Shown: one piece after another, positions 29,697-41,060 of the stretch
Layout of the letters: each line of letters begins with the position of its first letter
How positions within the stretch are numbered: the first letter of the stretch is position 1
From: Symsagittifera roscoffensis
Lineage: Eukaryota > Xenacoelomorpha > Acoela > Convolutidae
Assembly (NCBI RefSeq): GCF_963678635.1
Contig: NC_087064.1
Span: 4,688,411-4,752,410 of the forward strand
Length of the DNA stretch: 64,000 nt
Direction of reading: 5' to 3'
Made by a program: the position numbers and the translations under genes
The notes under the pieces: model-generated
Seen by the model: the letters and a program-made list of their open reading frames with translations, nothing else
Told to the model about the DNA's origin: nothing
Databases searched by the model: none

Positions 29697-30605
29697 TGTG
29701 CCAGTCGGTCATATTTGGAAGTTTGACCTTGAGAGAAGCAAAAAACACTTAATTTTGGGGTAAAATTTATTTTTTCAAAAATTCGAATGGAGCCTGTCAT
29801 GCACGATTTTCTCGCGATAACTGAAAGTCAAAAAAGAGAAGTCAGAACAATCGAGTGACAATCGCGGGAAAGTTGCAGGAGAAATCAGTAGGAAATTGCT
29901 ATTCGCAATTTCCGTCACAGTAATAATCTAGAGTAGAGCTGTCCCATTCGAAACAGAGAGAAGCGTATTCCCACGAACTGGATTATTGTGACTTGACTGG
30001 AGTATTATTCTAAACTGGACTAGAGTGAACCTTCGGTGGAAAAGTGGACAGCTTCAGTGTCCCAATGGTTCACGAGAAACTACAGTCTAGAGTACAAACT
30101 TGTTCTTGTTGTTAAAACTGACAAATATTAAACTCATTTTAGTTATATTATTTAATTCTCGAGTTAATTACCGACTGAAGTACTTCCCTTTCTTGAGCGT
30201 GCTACAATGTGAGTACTAATTTAAATTTCTAGAGTGTGTTTTATAATTGTTATGTTGAGGTAAGGCGAGTTTTAGGTTGATCCATCTGAAATGGATCAAA
30301 GTTCCACTGTCTAATAAAAAAAAACTAAACGGATTGTTCCGACCCGGTTTTTAACGGCGTTCATGTGTTTTGGGTATCTAGAGACCTAAATATGGGGACG
30401 TTCTTAATTCTAGAGTGGGGGGATATTTTAGTAGTAGCCTTTAAGCTGTAACGGGTCGTAGTCTCATGTCACAAACGAACCGAATTGGCTCCGACTGATT
30501 TGAGGTAGAAAAACACAAGAGATAGTGTCCCTGACTCTTGAGCCAATAGTTATAGGGCCTATTTTTCTTAAGCCTCATGTGTGACTGCAGTAGACGAATG
30601 TTACA
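29697..30605 (+). repeat. 3' LTR of element A (909 bp)
   Basis: A copy of 8714-9622 with about a dozen substitutions and no net length change. The hairpin is repeated at 30277-30299. Confidence 0.95.
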
Positions 30606-30761
30606 AACGTTTTTGTCGACCCGATGTTGGAAAGACCACCGAAAAGTACTGGCTTGGTAGAGACGGTGAAAAGCATGCAAAGCTCTGTTTAGACGTTAGC
30701 CAGTCGTCTTAAGACTTAGTTTTGTCTTCCGTCGATATGTATCTTCCGGGCGAATGTTACA
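30606..30761 (+). repeat. 5' LTR of element B, second part
   Basis: This continues the split LTR and matches 53489-53644 almost base for base, ending GAATGTTACA. With 7942-8713 it restores an LTR of about 925 bp. Confidence 0.92.
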
Positions 30762-30773
30762 TAGATGTTTTTA

Positions 30774-30790
30774 TGGCGCTCCTGGGTGTT
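30774..30790 (+). promoter_or_regulatory. candidate primer-binding site, element B
   Basis: The same 17 bases as in element A, 12 bases after the LTR end. The leaders diverge within a few bases beyond it, so this block is selectively kept. Confidence 0.6.
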
Positions 30791-31950
30791 ATTCTTTTTA
30801 ACATCTTGACCGGCAGAACCGTTAACGAGCACTCCGCGCCGAGCGGATGCTCACATTAACGCCCTTATTAGGCCTGAACCGCCGGGGCGGAGGGGTGGTT
30901 CGGACCGCGGAAGCCCTCCGGATTACCGTGAATAGCTTTTTAACTTAGTTAAGACCGAAAATTCACGAACCAGGAAGGGTGAGGGGATCGGCCACTCCCT
31001 CGTTCCCTGAGAGGTTTGTGACCAAAAACACTTAAAGATATAGATAAAACCAAACAAGAAGTAGTATAGTACCCAAGAAAACCAAAAAACATTAAAAAAA
31101 ATAAACGAAAAAACCAAAAACAGTAAAAAAAAATTAAAAAATCAGTAGAAATCATCCCCCCAGACAAGATGTGATCCGACCCCCCGTTTGTTGTTGATAG
31201 ATATATTGTTGTTACAGGCATTTATATCAGTCAGGATCGTTACGATCAGTTTTGTAGCCCGTTTGTGAGGCTTGCACTGTAGGGTTATTTGAGCATTTAA
31301 GCACGTTAATGATAAATTGCGCTCAATCCGGAAGGGTCAGCTGATTTGCGCTCAATTCGGAAGGGTCTTGGGAGAAGACTGATCCGGCAAGCAGTACAGG
31401 GAGCAACAAGAAGGCGCTCAACGACAACAACAATCCACTGTTGGGTATCGTTAACAAGTTTTGTATCCCTTTTGGTACAAAAAGTAAGATAGTAATCTGT
31501 GGGGGGCTCGACAGTGCTGCACTGTAGTGACCCTTCACCGAATTGCGAATATCCGAGTTAAGCACCTTAATTCGGATATTAAACAAACCCGGAGGTTAAG
31601 CGATTTTTTGATCCCCCCACAAGTCGCGATTTTTGAGATATCGATAATTTTTGAAATGGAAAAAAGCGCTAAAGTAGTGTGTTACATCGTAATTGCACTA
31701 CCATAATAGATAGAACCGGTTAAGTTTAGTTCGGAAGTGGTTGGAACTATTTTGGAACCAAAAAACCAAATTTTTGATTTAGAACAGTAAAAATAGTTGT
31801 TCGGACAACGTCCACTAGTGAATCTACAAGTTTTAAAACCCGCTACCCGAAAGCCTTCCCGGTTGCAGAGAAATTGAACTTAACGTGTTTGATTTGGTGG
31901 ATTCATCAACCCGGAGGGGTACAGGTAGCATAGTTTTTTAGAAAATTTTT

Positions 31951-32606
31951 TCAACTAAAGCGTTTTAGATCGGGTCTTTTGCATTGAACTAGAAGAGTAT
32001 AGGCCTTCTGAGCTCGGATCAACAATTTTTAGGTCGAAAGGGCCAGATTTGCGGAAAACGTTAGGCGGAACCTATAAGAGAGAAATTTCTTGACTTTAGA
32101 AAAAAGACGTTTTGGTTAATAACTTTGGAATTACTGGGCATATCGAGTTGATCTTGGTACCAATAGATCAGGAATTAGCTGAGCTTACTGATAGGGACAA
32201 AAGTTTTGCAAAAAAGTAAGCGTGAAAATTGTTTGAGATTGTTTTTAGCAAATTCCTCAATTTGGAAGGGTACACCCTTCAACTAAAGCGTTTTAGATCG
32301 GGTCTTTTGCATTGAACTAGAAGAGTATAGGCCTTCTGAGCTCGGATCAACAATTTTTAGGTCGAAAGGGCCAGATTTGCGGAAAACGTTAGGCGGAACC
32401 TATAAGAGAGAAATTTCTTGACTTTAGAAAAAAGACGTTTTGGTTAATAACTTTGGAACTACTGGGCATATCGAGTTGATCTTGGTACCAATAGATCAGG
32501 AATTAGCTGAGCTTACTGATAGGGACAAAAGTTTTGCAAAAAAGTAAGCGTGAAAATTTTTTGAGATTGTTTTTAGCAAATTCCTCAATTTGGAAGGGTA
32601 CACCCT
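31951..32606 (+). repeat. 328-bp tandem duplication in leader of element B
   Basis: 31951-32278 and 32279-32606 are near-identical (for example ttggaattac against ttggaactac). Very few differences, so it is much younger than the element. Confidence 0.9.
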
Positions 32607-32889
32607 TCACGTTTTACAAAAATTTTTTAGAAAAGCCCTTATACCCCTACCAAAAGGTAATAGCGGTTGAATAAAGTAACTTTAGGCTGTTCTAGACGAA
32701 AAGGGAAGGCTAAAGGCACAGCAAAAGCTTAAGCGAGCCGAAGTTAGGCGAGCGATAAGACCCTTCACCGTTAGTGTGAATTGTCAAATAAGAGGCTTAA
32801 TTTCAGTCCGGAAGGGTCTAGGAAAGTAGTGCATACCCTTCCTAGTTAATTGAAAGAGCAAAATTGCATCGGAGAACGTATCCGGAGGG

Positions 32890-33170
32890 GTATAGGTTGA
32901 AAGAAGGAAATCTCCGAAAAGCTACTTTTCCCAATCCGGAGGGGTCAAATTTTTTTAAAGTTAGGAGGGGTCCGAATCCGGAGGGGTCTTATAGTTGCTA
33001 ATTCGGAGGGGTCCGAAACCGGAGGGGTCTTATAGTTGCTAACTCGGAGGGGTCCAAATCCGGAGGGGTCTTATATTAACTAACTCAGAGGGGTCCCAAT
33101 CCGGAGGGGTCCAGATTCTGCCAGTCCGGAAGGGTCCTATTTGTGCCAACCCGGAGGGGTATTATTTTAT
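32890..33170 (+). repeat. ccggaggggtc motif array
   Basis: About ten copies of (c)cggaggggtc or cggaagggtc, several in a larger unit with cttatagttgctaa. The same motif and its complement are scattered through the leader from 31325 on. Confidence 0.75.
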
Positions 33171-33937
33171 TAAAGGACTTAGGTAGGCGAAAGAAAGACT
33201 AAAGTGAGAGGTATTAGGTCATTAGCACATGGGCTAGGGATCAGTGACTGCACTTGTAACTTGCCTTTCAATAAGAACCAGACCAAAACAAAACAGGTCC
33301 GAACTCGGATATTCGCGACACTAAATCTAAATTAAAAAGAGCGTGATTCATTGGTGTGGATTGTAACATAATACGTTGTTGGGAAAAGTGACTGCCCGGA
33401 GGATTTTAGTAGGTCTAGCTCGGGCAGTCCGGAGGCAGATAGGTAACACAGTACTCGGTGGGTGCAATAGACGCCCACTTGAGAAGATTACTGCCTTCAA
33501 AGTTTTGTCTGCTTGGTGCAGCACCGAGCAGGGAAAGCTTTTTCTTTAAAAGACAGGTTCGACTATTGTACTGCGACCGACTAAGAATACATTACACATA
33601 CGTTTTTTTTTTCATAGAAGTATTCATAGTTTGACATTAAATATATATATTTTGTTTTTTGATTTTAAATCAACATAAACTGTGCTTGATTGGGTAGTGA
33701 GTACACTATCTTTTAAATTGACTGATATTGTGCTAGTTTTCAAATCTTACCACCGATAATCGGTTAGTGTGAATAAATTGTATACAAACTGTACTCTGAT
33801 AACATACAGGGATTCGTGGTCACTATTTAATAGAATCTTGTGAAAATTATTGTGTTGTGTCATTATTGTTGTTAATAAAACTATAAGGTCTCTAGCAATC
33901 GGGTTAAGTATAGGCATTAAAAAGTGACAAATAGAGA

Positions 33938-35092
33938 ATGAGTCTAGACAAGTCAAGGATACCAAAACGAGGTAATAGCTCTAGGAAATTCATACCTGAG
34001 AAGCAAAGAAAAACGATGACCGATCCTTTTGTGGATTGGATCAAGCGATCCCGGTCCGATAAAGGGGAGACGATTTCAGGCAGAATGGTTGAAACGAGAA
34101 GTCAGAAGACCCCGGAAGAGCGGAAAAAACTGTTAGAAGCGGAGGTCAATACGGACCATACCATGAACGACAACCAGGAAGTAAATGGACTGGAAGGGAG
34201 AGGCAGAAGGCTGGCGAGTGAATCTACTCCGGTAGAACAAGGCCATGATTTTGCCACTTCCACCGGGACATTGGATCGAGAGGAGATGTCGGAACTGTCC
34301 GACATCTCAACTGAAGTAGCGGCAACTAGAAGATCTCCGACAGACAACACTATGATGGCAGGAGGAACTGGGAAACAAACAACGTCATCATCATTCTCAG
34401 AAAGAATGAAGAACACCTTCGGAAACATCTTTCCATTCAGCATGGGAGGAGGAGCAGGAAACGACGGTGAATCCCAGGAGGAAGAGGATGAAGAGGAGCA
34501 AGGGGACTTTGGATCTCAAGTCAGCCTCAATAGTTCGATCCAGGAAAATGAGGCACACGTCGGAAGAGAGACTGGAACCATGGACAAATTTGGTGTAGTG
34601 ACAACGATAAGCAAAGAGGCAAACACACCGGGCCAGTCAAAAGACTTCGCGATTAGGGCAAGTTCAGAGCCACAAACTGGAGAGAATAGAACCAGAGGGC
34701 TAGGCAACGCGTTAGCGGATCCTGAAATAGATAATGAAAAGACGTCGAGGCAGAGAGTTAAGGCCCGGATCTCGACCAGCACGAAGCTACCTGGGACCGA
34801 CAGGGTTACACCACCACTAGTGACGCCACTCGTGGATAACGGGGTACCACTAGAGGAAGCCTTAAACAACATAGTGGACAGTTTAGGAGAACAAAACGAG
34901 CAGATGTCAATAAGGATGAGTGAACTAGAAAGGGCAGTCCACATTGAAAGAGAGAGTCTGCGGGAAGAAATAAACCGCAACAGACAAGAAGTTGACAGGA
35001 GCGAAAAACGCTTGAAAGAAAGAACGGACGAACATATGGCGAGGAACTTGTCGCGAATGACAAGAGAGGCGGAACAGCGAGAGTTACGCTGA
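33938..35092 (+). CDS. element B gag N-terminal ORF
   Basis: 384 codons from ATG (33938). Basic start, then MVETRSQ (shared with element A), a long acidic and disordered middle, and a coiled-coil end (LGEQNEQMSIRMSELERAV). It stops at a TGA inside the loop of a perfect 14-bp stem (35075-35111). Homologous coiled-coil sequence resumes one frame over just after the hairpin. Confidence 0.72.
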   Translation: MSLDKSRIPKRGNSSRKFIPEKQRKTMTDPFVDWIKRSRSDKGETISGRMVETRSQKTPEERKKLLEAEVNTDHTMNDNQEVNGLEGRGRRLASESTPVEQGHDFATSTGTLDREEMSELSDISTEVAATRRSPTDNTMMAGGTGKQTTSSSFSERMKNTFGNIFPFSMGGGAGNDGESQEEEDEEEQGDFGSQVSLNSSIQENEAHVGRETGTMDKFGVVTTISKEANTPGQSKDFAIRASSEPQTGENRTRGLGNALADPEIDNEKTSRQRVKARISTSTKLPGTDRVTPPLVTPLVDNGVPLEEALNNIVDSLGEQNEQMSIRMSELERAVHIERESLREEINRNRQEVDRSEKRLKERTDEHMARNLSRMTREAEQRELR

Positions 35093-35111
35093 AGAGACGT
35101 AACTCTCGCTG
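35075..35111 (+). promoter_or_regulatory. perfect 14-bp hairpin at the gag frame junction
   Basis: cagcgagagttacg (35075-35088) and cgtaactctcgctg (35098-35111) enclose nine bases that contain the TGA of the upstream ORF. It could be a recoding signal or a palindromic insertion that broke the gene. Confidence 0.5.
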
Positions 35112-35112
35112 G

Positions 35113-37475
35113 ATTTCAACAAGGAGAAGTTAAGAATTCAACAAGAGCAGTCTCTTGGGACTCTTGACACAAAGATAGACGCGATGATGGAGAGGCGAAC
35201 TCAGGCTATCATGGATAGGTTGGACGGGCTACTAAGCAGCAAGAGTGGACCAAAAGAAGGAGAACCGAACTCGGGAGGTCCCAGCAAGGAACCGAGGGTG
35301 AACTTCAATGAACATCAAAAGAGGAAGACGTATGGATCCACTAGAGGCAGGGGCAGTTCATCAGGCTATGCCACAAGGGGTAATGGAACATGGGGCCCGA
35401 ACAGTAGAGCAAATTCAACGGGGAACAGACAAACCTCTAACGAACGACCAACGCAAGGCACACATGCGACTGGGAGAAGTGATTCCGGCAACAGGGGGCA
35501 TGCAAGCCCGAAGAGGAGTCATGTGGGCCAAGCGGGAAGCACTCACGGTGATTCGGACTGCAGGGATGCACCGCACACAGAGCCTTCGACGAGGTGTGAG
35601 GACACTCAAGCAGGACACTCAAGGGATGCTACGGCAATGGCCACAGCATTTGAACCCCTAAACAGGTCTTTGGAGACATTCCTGACAAGGTTATCAAGAA
35701 CCAATTAACGCAGTGAGAAGTCCAGAAGAGTCTGTAAGAAACCAAGATGCTACAAAGACGAATATGATGGCTGTATTGATACCTGGATAGAGGTAATGAA
35801 GCTGCATTTTGAGGAAGAGGACTTGTCGGAGAGACAGGAATGCAGTGCGCTCACCAGCAATTTAGAAGGGACAGCCCTGAACTGTGTCATGGCCAAGAAG
35901 CAATATCAACGTGACACTGCTGAGAAAATCTTCGAAATCTTGTTAAACCGTTTTGGATCAGGGGTGCAGGGGCACCAGGCGATGATGCGCTTCGAGAAAC
36001 GGAGGCAACGAGAAGATGAAACGATAGACAAGTTTCTCGATGATTTGGAAATGCTGAGGAGACGCAGCCAACCGGACGAGTCAAACCGAAGGATGAACTT
36101 GGCCGTAGCCTCGAAATTTATCGATGGTGTGAAGAATGATGAACTTCGTACGATGCTAGCAACGCATTACACACCACTATCAACCAATGCGCCAACACTG
36201 GAAGAGTTGAGGCTCAAATCAAAAGAGTATCTTTTGTTGAAACCTCCTTCGAGATCTGGATATTACAAGAACAATTATGACAATTTTAACAACGGACCAG
36301 CAAACCAAGGGAATAATTGGTACAATCCGAGGGATGATATGGACAAGAGACGCTCTTGTGCTAATTGCAGTTCAACGGACCATCATGTGTCAGCATGCCC
36401 AGCTTACAAACAAGGCATGAAAGCAATAGGCTTTAGCCTCGAGGACGAAGATGCGTCAGAGTTGGACCATGAGGATTTCATGAGAGGAGTAATTGCGAAA
36501 TTCGGCCCGAGGTGTTTCTTTTGCAACTTGGAAGGTCATTTTAAATCAGATTGTCCGCAATTCTGGGATGCAGTGGCAGACATTAAGCATCCAAGACATG
36601 AAGAAGCTTTGTCAGGAGTGAAAGCCAGCAAGGCTCGACTTTTGAGTGAAGCAGAGGCACGCAGAAAGGATAAACCTCAAGAGCTGGCGGTAAAGAAAAT
36701 GCAAGCGGTAACAGAGGAGGTACGTGAGCCGGAACCAGCAACTGCGGCTCACGACTTCAAGATCGATTATAAGGCAGCCGCGAGGGATGCTCTAAATAGA
36801 GTGCAGCAGGAGCTAGTAACGAAAGAGATCGAACAAAAAGTGAAACTTGAACTGGAGAATGAAAAACTTCAGGAGCAACTGAATACCTTGGAAGCAACGG
36901 AGTTCGAGGAAACTAAAGCACCAAGCAGTTTGAGCATGAAGCTTAATGTGATCTCCGGTCAGAGGTTCGGCATGGTGCCGCAAGGAAGCAAGATACAGTC
37001 GATAATCTCAGTGGCTGGACATCAGGTGATCAGAAATCTGAGTGAACCATCCGAGTTCACTTTGATGCATTTGGACACATATGCAGATTATCTGAGGCAG
37101 GTGGAGCCACGCACCGAGTCGAGAGCTGTGCGAGCACTACTAACGACGGGTGGCCCTCGCATGAAGAAACTTCATGGACGCTACCTAGAGGTCTATGGGC
37201 CGTATCAAGTAATGCTGAACGTGGATGGAATCAGTATCTACACCAGGACTTATGTAACAACGGATGATGACCAAATGGGGCAGATCTATTTGGGAGAAGA
37301 GGAACTCAAGGTCCGCAGGATAGGCCATGACGCCATGATGGAACAAGACGCAGTACACATTGGGTATGAAGCAGATGTGACCGCACATCTGCTCGACACC
37401 AACGGAACAAAACTCGGAGTCACAGGGCTTCTGGACACAGGAGCGGTAGTGAGTGTGATGCCGATAAAAACTTAG
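35113..37475 (+). pseudogene. gag: element B gag main part and protease N-terminus
   Basis: One frame, interrupted by TAA at 35706-35708. It has a coiled coil, a G/S/R-rich linker, a capsid region (DGCIDTWIEVMK, NLEGTALNCV, IFEILLNRFGSG), two CCHC knuckles (CANCSSTDHHVSAC and CFFCNLEGHFKSDC) and the protease block LLDTGAVVSVMP. It ends at TAG 37473-37475, the same codon at which element A has TGA. Confidence 0.88.
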
Positions 37476-38234
37476 GAAAGAATGGGCTTCACGCGGGAAG
37501 CTCTAATTCCAACGAATCTCCGACTGGCCGCCACCAATCGAGGAGCTATCTACGTGGCCGGAAGAACACCAATAACGGTCCTCCACATGGGAGGACGGGA
37601 TCTTTGGATGAGCTTCCTGGTGGTAGAGAATCTGGACGACGCCGACCAATTCATCTTGGGCAGAGATTTTGTCAGGAATTTTGACGTGATGATTGACTTG
37701 AACAACGGTCTGATACGGATTAGAAACCCGGACCGAAAGTATGTTAAGAGACCAATTAATAGGATAATAACAGACGAAAACAAGGTACCAATTTTCTTGG
37801 ATAGAAAAGTAAAATTACAACCAGGACAAGCTGTGGTAGCAATTTTTAGAATGAGAAATTTGAATTCGTTAAGTGATAGTAAACAGGTTTGCTTAGTACC
37901 GAATCCAAATAGTCAGAGTTCGGTGATTTTAGGCCGGAGCTTCTCAGTAACGCGAAACGGACTGTGTGTCAGTGTGTTGTTGAACACACTGGACACCACG
38001 GTTTCAATCCAGCGTGGAAAGAAGCTTGGCTACGCTTTGCCGATGAGGACCGACTACGAGGAGACACAAAACTTGAAGAAATATAGTGTGAAAGACTGTC
38101 CTTATCATGCCAATAAAGATAAAATTTTAAAGAGGATTAATGAATTAAAATCTATTCATAAATTGTTTTCAATGAAATTCGAAACGGACGACGGCTTATC
38201 AAAATGCTCGAATTTTCCGGAACGCCCCTCGTAA
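37476..38234 (+). CDS. pol: element B protease C-terminal part
   Basis: The same frame continues after the TAG: ERMGF, GRTPITVLHMGGRDLWMSF, FILGRDFVRNFDV, then the linker to RT. A TAA at 38232-38234 (NFPERPS) is a further stop where element A reads Thr. Confidence 0.82.
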   Translation, partial: ERMGFTREALIPTNLRLAATNRGAIYVAGRTPITVLHMGGRDLWMSFLVVENLDDADQFILGRDFVRNFDVMIDLNNGLIRIRNPDRKYVKRPINRIITDENKVPIFLDRKVKLQPGQAVVAIFRMRNLNSLSDSKQVCLVPNPNSQSSVILGRSFSVTRNGLCVSVLLNTLDTTVSIQRGKKLGYALPMRTDYEETQNLKKYSVKDCPYHANKDKILKRINELKSIHKLFSMKFETDDGLSKCSNFPERPS

Positions 38235-38603
38235 TATGAACTAGAATCTGACAAACCGGTTTTGCCAGAGATAGAACATTTAAAAGGGAAAATAGGTGAG
38301 GGAGATTTCGAAAAATTGCGGGACCTCCTAAATCGGAACGCAGATGTATTTTCAAAACATAAGGCGGATATCGGTTGCTGTAATTTCGTCGAACACGAAA
38401 TCGAACTAGAAGAGGGCGCCGTTCCCCATAGGGAAGGCGCAAGGCGAATGACGCCACACAAATCGGAAGCGTGCCGAGCGGAAATAGAAATGTTGCTTGA
38501 ATACGACATGATAGAACCTTCGAAATCGCCATGGGCTTGCGGAGTAGTAATGGCGAAAAAGAAAGGGGGCAGGTTAGATTTTGTTGCGACTTTCGTAACT
38601 TGA
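38235..38603 (+). pseudogene. pol: element B RT N-terminal part, broken
   Basis: The frame continues after the TAA with LPEIEHLKGKI, HKADIGCCNFVEHEIELEE and IEPSKSPWACGVV. It leaves frame near 38570 by an indel; the next frame picks up the RT. Confidence 0.82.
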
Positions 38604-39730
38604 ACGCGGTAACGATAAAAGATGCGTACCCGATACCGCGAATAGACGAGAGCCTATCTAAGCTTGGTGATGCCAAGTTCTTCACCACATTGGACTTAGG
38701 TTCTACCTTCTGGCAGGTCCCTCTGCGAAAGAAGGACAGAGAGAAGACCGGATTCGCGTGCGAGTTGGGATTGTACCAGTGGAAGAGGATGCCCTTCGGC
38801 TTGTGCACTGCAACGGCCACTTTTCAAAGACTGATGGCTCAGGCTTTGACGAGAGTGACCAAGAAGTACGGGAATCTCGTGATGTGTTATGTGGATGACG
38901 TAGTCATAGCGACACCGACCCTGGAAGACCACATTGATAGGCTCGATGAGGTCTTTGGATGCATGAAAAGAGCAGGATTAAAGTGCAAACCATCGAAATG
39001 TGAAATCCTTAGGGACTCGATTAAGTACCTAGGAAGACTGGTGGATAGGCATGGTGTGAGGCCGGACCCGGAAGCAGTGGAAGCAGTGTTGACATGGAAA
39101 GCTCGCAGAACGGACACACAGCTCCTGAGCTTCCTAGGGTTTGCCAATTACTACCGAGAATTCATAAAAGGATATGCGGACAAGGTGTACCCGATGCAGA
39201 AGCTGATGCGCAACAAAGGGAAAAAGTTCGAATGGAACGATGAGGCACAGGTTGCTTTCGAGAACATAAAGCGGGAACTGTGCGAAGCGCCAGTGCTGGG
39301 CATGCCTACAGAAAGGGGCATGTATGTTCTCGACACAGACGCATCGGTGGTGGCCATCTCAGGAATCTTGCATCAAGAGCAAGAATGGAACGGAAGAACA
39401 GTTCTCCGTCCCATTGCATACGGCAGCAAAGTCTTGAGTGACACAGAGATGAAATATGGCGCACCAAAAGCAGAAATGTTTGCAGTAGTCACCTTCGTGG
39501 AGAAGTACCGTGCATACTTGGGGAGCGCTCCCTTCAAGTTACGCGTGGACAACAGAGCGTTATCCTGGTTGAAGACCTACTCGATGGATCGGAGTTATAT
39601 TGGTAGATTGATAGTAAGACTGGATGGCTACCATATGATAATCGATCATAGGATGCGTGATAAACACCAGAATGCTGACAGCCTCAGCAAGAAAACTGAG
39701 TTCTATGAAAGAGGTTTACCAGGATCCTGA
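38571..39730 (+). CDS. pol: element B reverse transcriptase and RNaseH
   Basis: RT motifs in order: FCCDFRNLNAVTIKDAYP, FFTTLDLGSTFWQVPL, the palm box CYVDDVVIATP with the two catalytic Asp, and the thumb (FLGFANYYREFIKGYADKV). RNaseH follows with VLDTDASVVAISGIL, AEMFAVVTFVEKYR and HQNADSLSKK. The gene order and motifs place it in Ty3/gypsy. The frame is lost at 39715-39730 after the RNaseH end. Confidence 0.93.
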
Positions 39731-41060
39731 CAGTGATCGCTACCTAATACCAAGCGAAAGAGTCTTTGACACCGCAGCGGATGACTTAGAAACGATAGCG
39801 GTATCGAAACGTTCGATAAGCCTGTTGCCGCAGAAAGAGGTAGTCAAGACTGATCTTCAGCCGTTTGAACAAGAAACACAACCGTTGGCGAAGATTTGGT
39901 GCGTTAAGATGGAAGAAGACACACATCAGCCCAACGAGCTGAATAGTCAGATGAGGGTCATGAAGACATACTTGAAGGCGAGATACAGACTCTCGGACCT
40001 TCTAAGAGCGCAGAGAAATGATCGCATGACAAGCAACCTGAAAAGGTGGATCGAGAATTGTTCTCCGGATAAAGGGGACCTCGAGGAGGATAATTGTCGC
40101 ATCCTGAGACAATACTTCATGCAGAAGGAAGGGAGGTTATATTTGAACAAGGGCGGGATCGTGGCTTGCAAAAGAAGGAAGACAGAGTCCTATACAAGTA
40201 TAACGCGATAGTGTTACCGCAACTCTATCAGACAGAACTATTATTCAGGTCACATGATCAGATGGGCCATCAGGGGATCGACAAAGTATATCAGAGGATC
40301 CTGAAGCGCTTTGAGTGGCCTGGGATGAAAAAGGCATGCGAGAAATGGGTAACAGCATGTCTGTCATGCCAACAGGTCAAGGATCCAAGGAAGTTGCGAT
40401 TTCCTTTACAATCGATCGAGTCGTCTGAATTCAACGAGGTGGTGCAAATAGATCACCAAAAGATATGCATGACAGACAATGGTTATAATCAGGTGCTGGT
40501 CATGATAGATCATTTCACGAAGTATGCAGAGGCCGTGCCCTGCATAACTGCCTCGTCGGAAGAGACATGCGACCACCTGATCAATACGTGGATAGCAACA
40601 CATGGTTGTCCGATGATGTTTCAATCGGATAATGGAACAGCTTTCGTAGGAGAGCTTACGAAAGAGCTTATGAGACGCTCACAGGTCGCTCAGGCTCACT
40701 CCACGACATACCACCCTCAGACGAATGGCTTAGTGGAAAGACAGAACAGGACGTTAGTGTCGATGCTGAGAGTATATTGTTCCAGGTACATGACCGATTG
40801 GGACAGATACCTTCCACAGGTGATGGGAGCATATAACAGCACGCAACACTCCACCACTGGAGTCAGTCCACACATGATGCTAACTGGACACGACAAGTCT
40901 TTACCCTTAACCTTCTTCTACCCAGAATATGAGGGAAAAAAAACGTCCCCACAGGTTTACGTGAGGGATGTGATCAGACGCCAACATGAGTTGAACGATT
41001 TGTGTAGACGAAATACTCAGCAGGCACAAGCAAGGCAGAGGAAAAAATTCGACCAAGAAA
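39731..41060 (+). pseudogene. pol: element B integrase (zinc domain and core), frameshifted
   Basis: One frame runs to 40211 and covers the linker (DDLETIAVSK, ARYRLSDLLRAQ). The next, used from about 40180, holds the HHCC zinc domain (HDQMGHQG, CLSCQQVK) and the catalytic D, D, E at QIDHQKICM, FQSDNGTAF and NGLVERQNRT. The acidic linker seen in element A before this point is absent. The frame changes again near 41060. Confidence 0.88.

Larger units (their letters stand above)
8714..30605 (+). mobile_element. inner giant Ty3/gypsy LTR retrotransposon A (21.9 kb)
   Basis: Two 909-bp LTRs (8714-9622 and 29697-30605) differ at only about a dozen positions by eye. The ends are TGTGCC and TTACA, and the flanks share a 3-bp AAC. 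It is inserted into the 5' LTR of element B in the same orientation. The gene order matches B, but most of RT and all of RNaseH are deleted at about 16514. The low LTR divergence marks a recent insertion, and the deletion makes it non-autonomous. Confidence 0.93.
30791..33937 (+). other. leader of element B (non-coding, structured)
   Basis: About 3.1 kb with no convincing ORF. It contains stem modules around CCTTCCGG/CCGGAAGG, a 328-bp tandem duplication, and an array of ccggaggggtc motifs. The repeats are unrelated to those in the leader of element A, although position and size agree. Confidence 0.75.

Noticed and set aside
10118-33170. CRISPR-like appearance of the tandem repeats
   Set aside because: The units are head to tail or have no unique spacers of constant length, and the sequence is eukaryotic.
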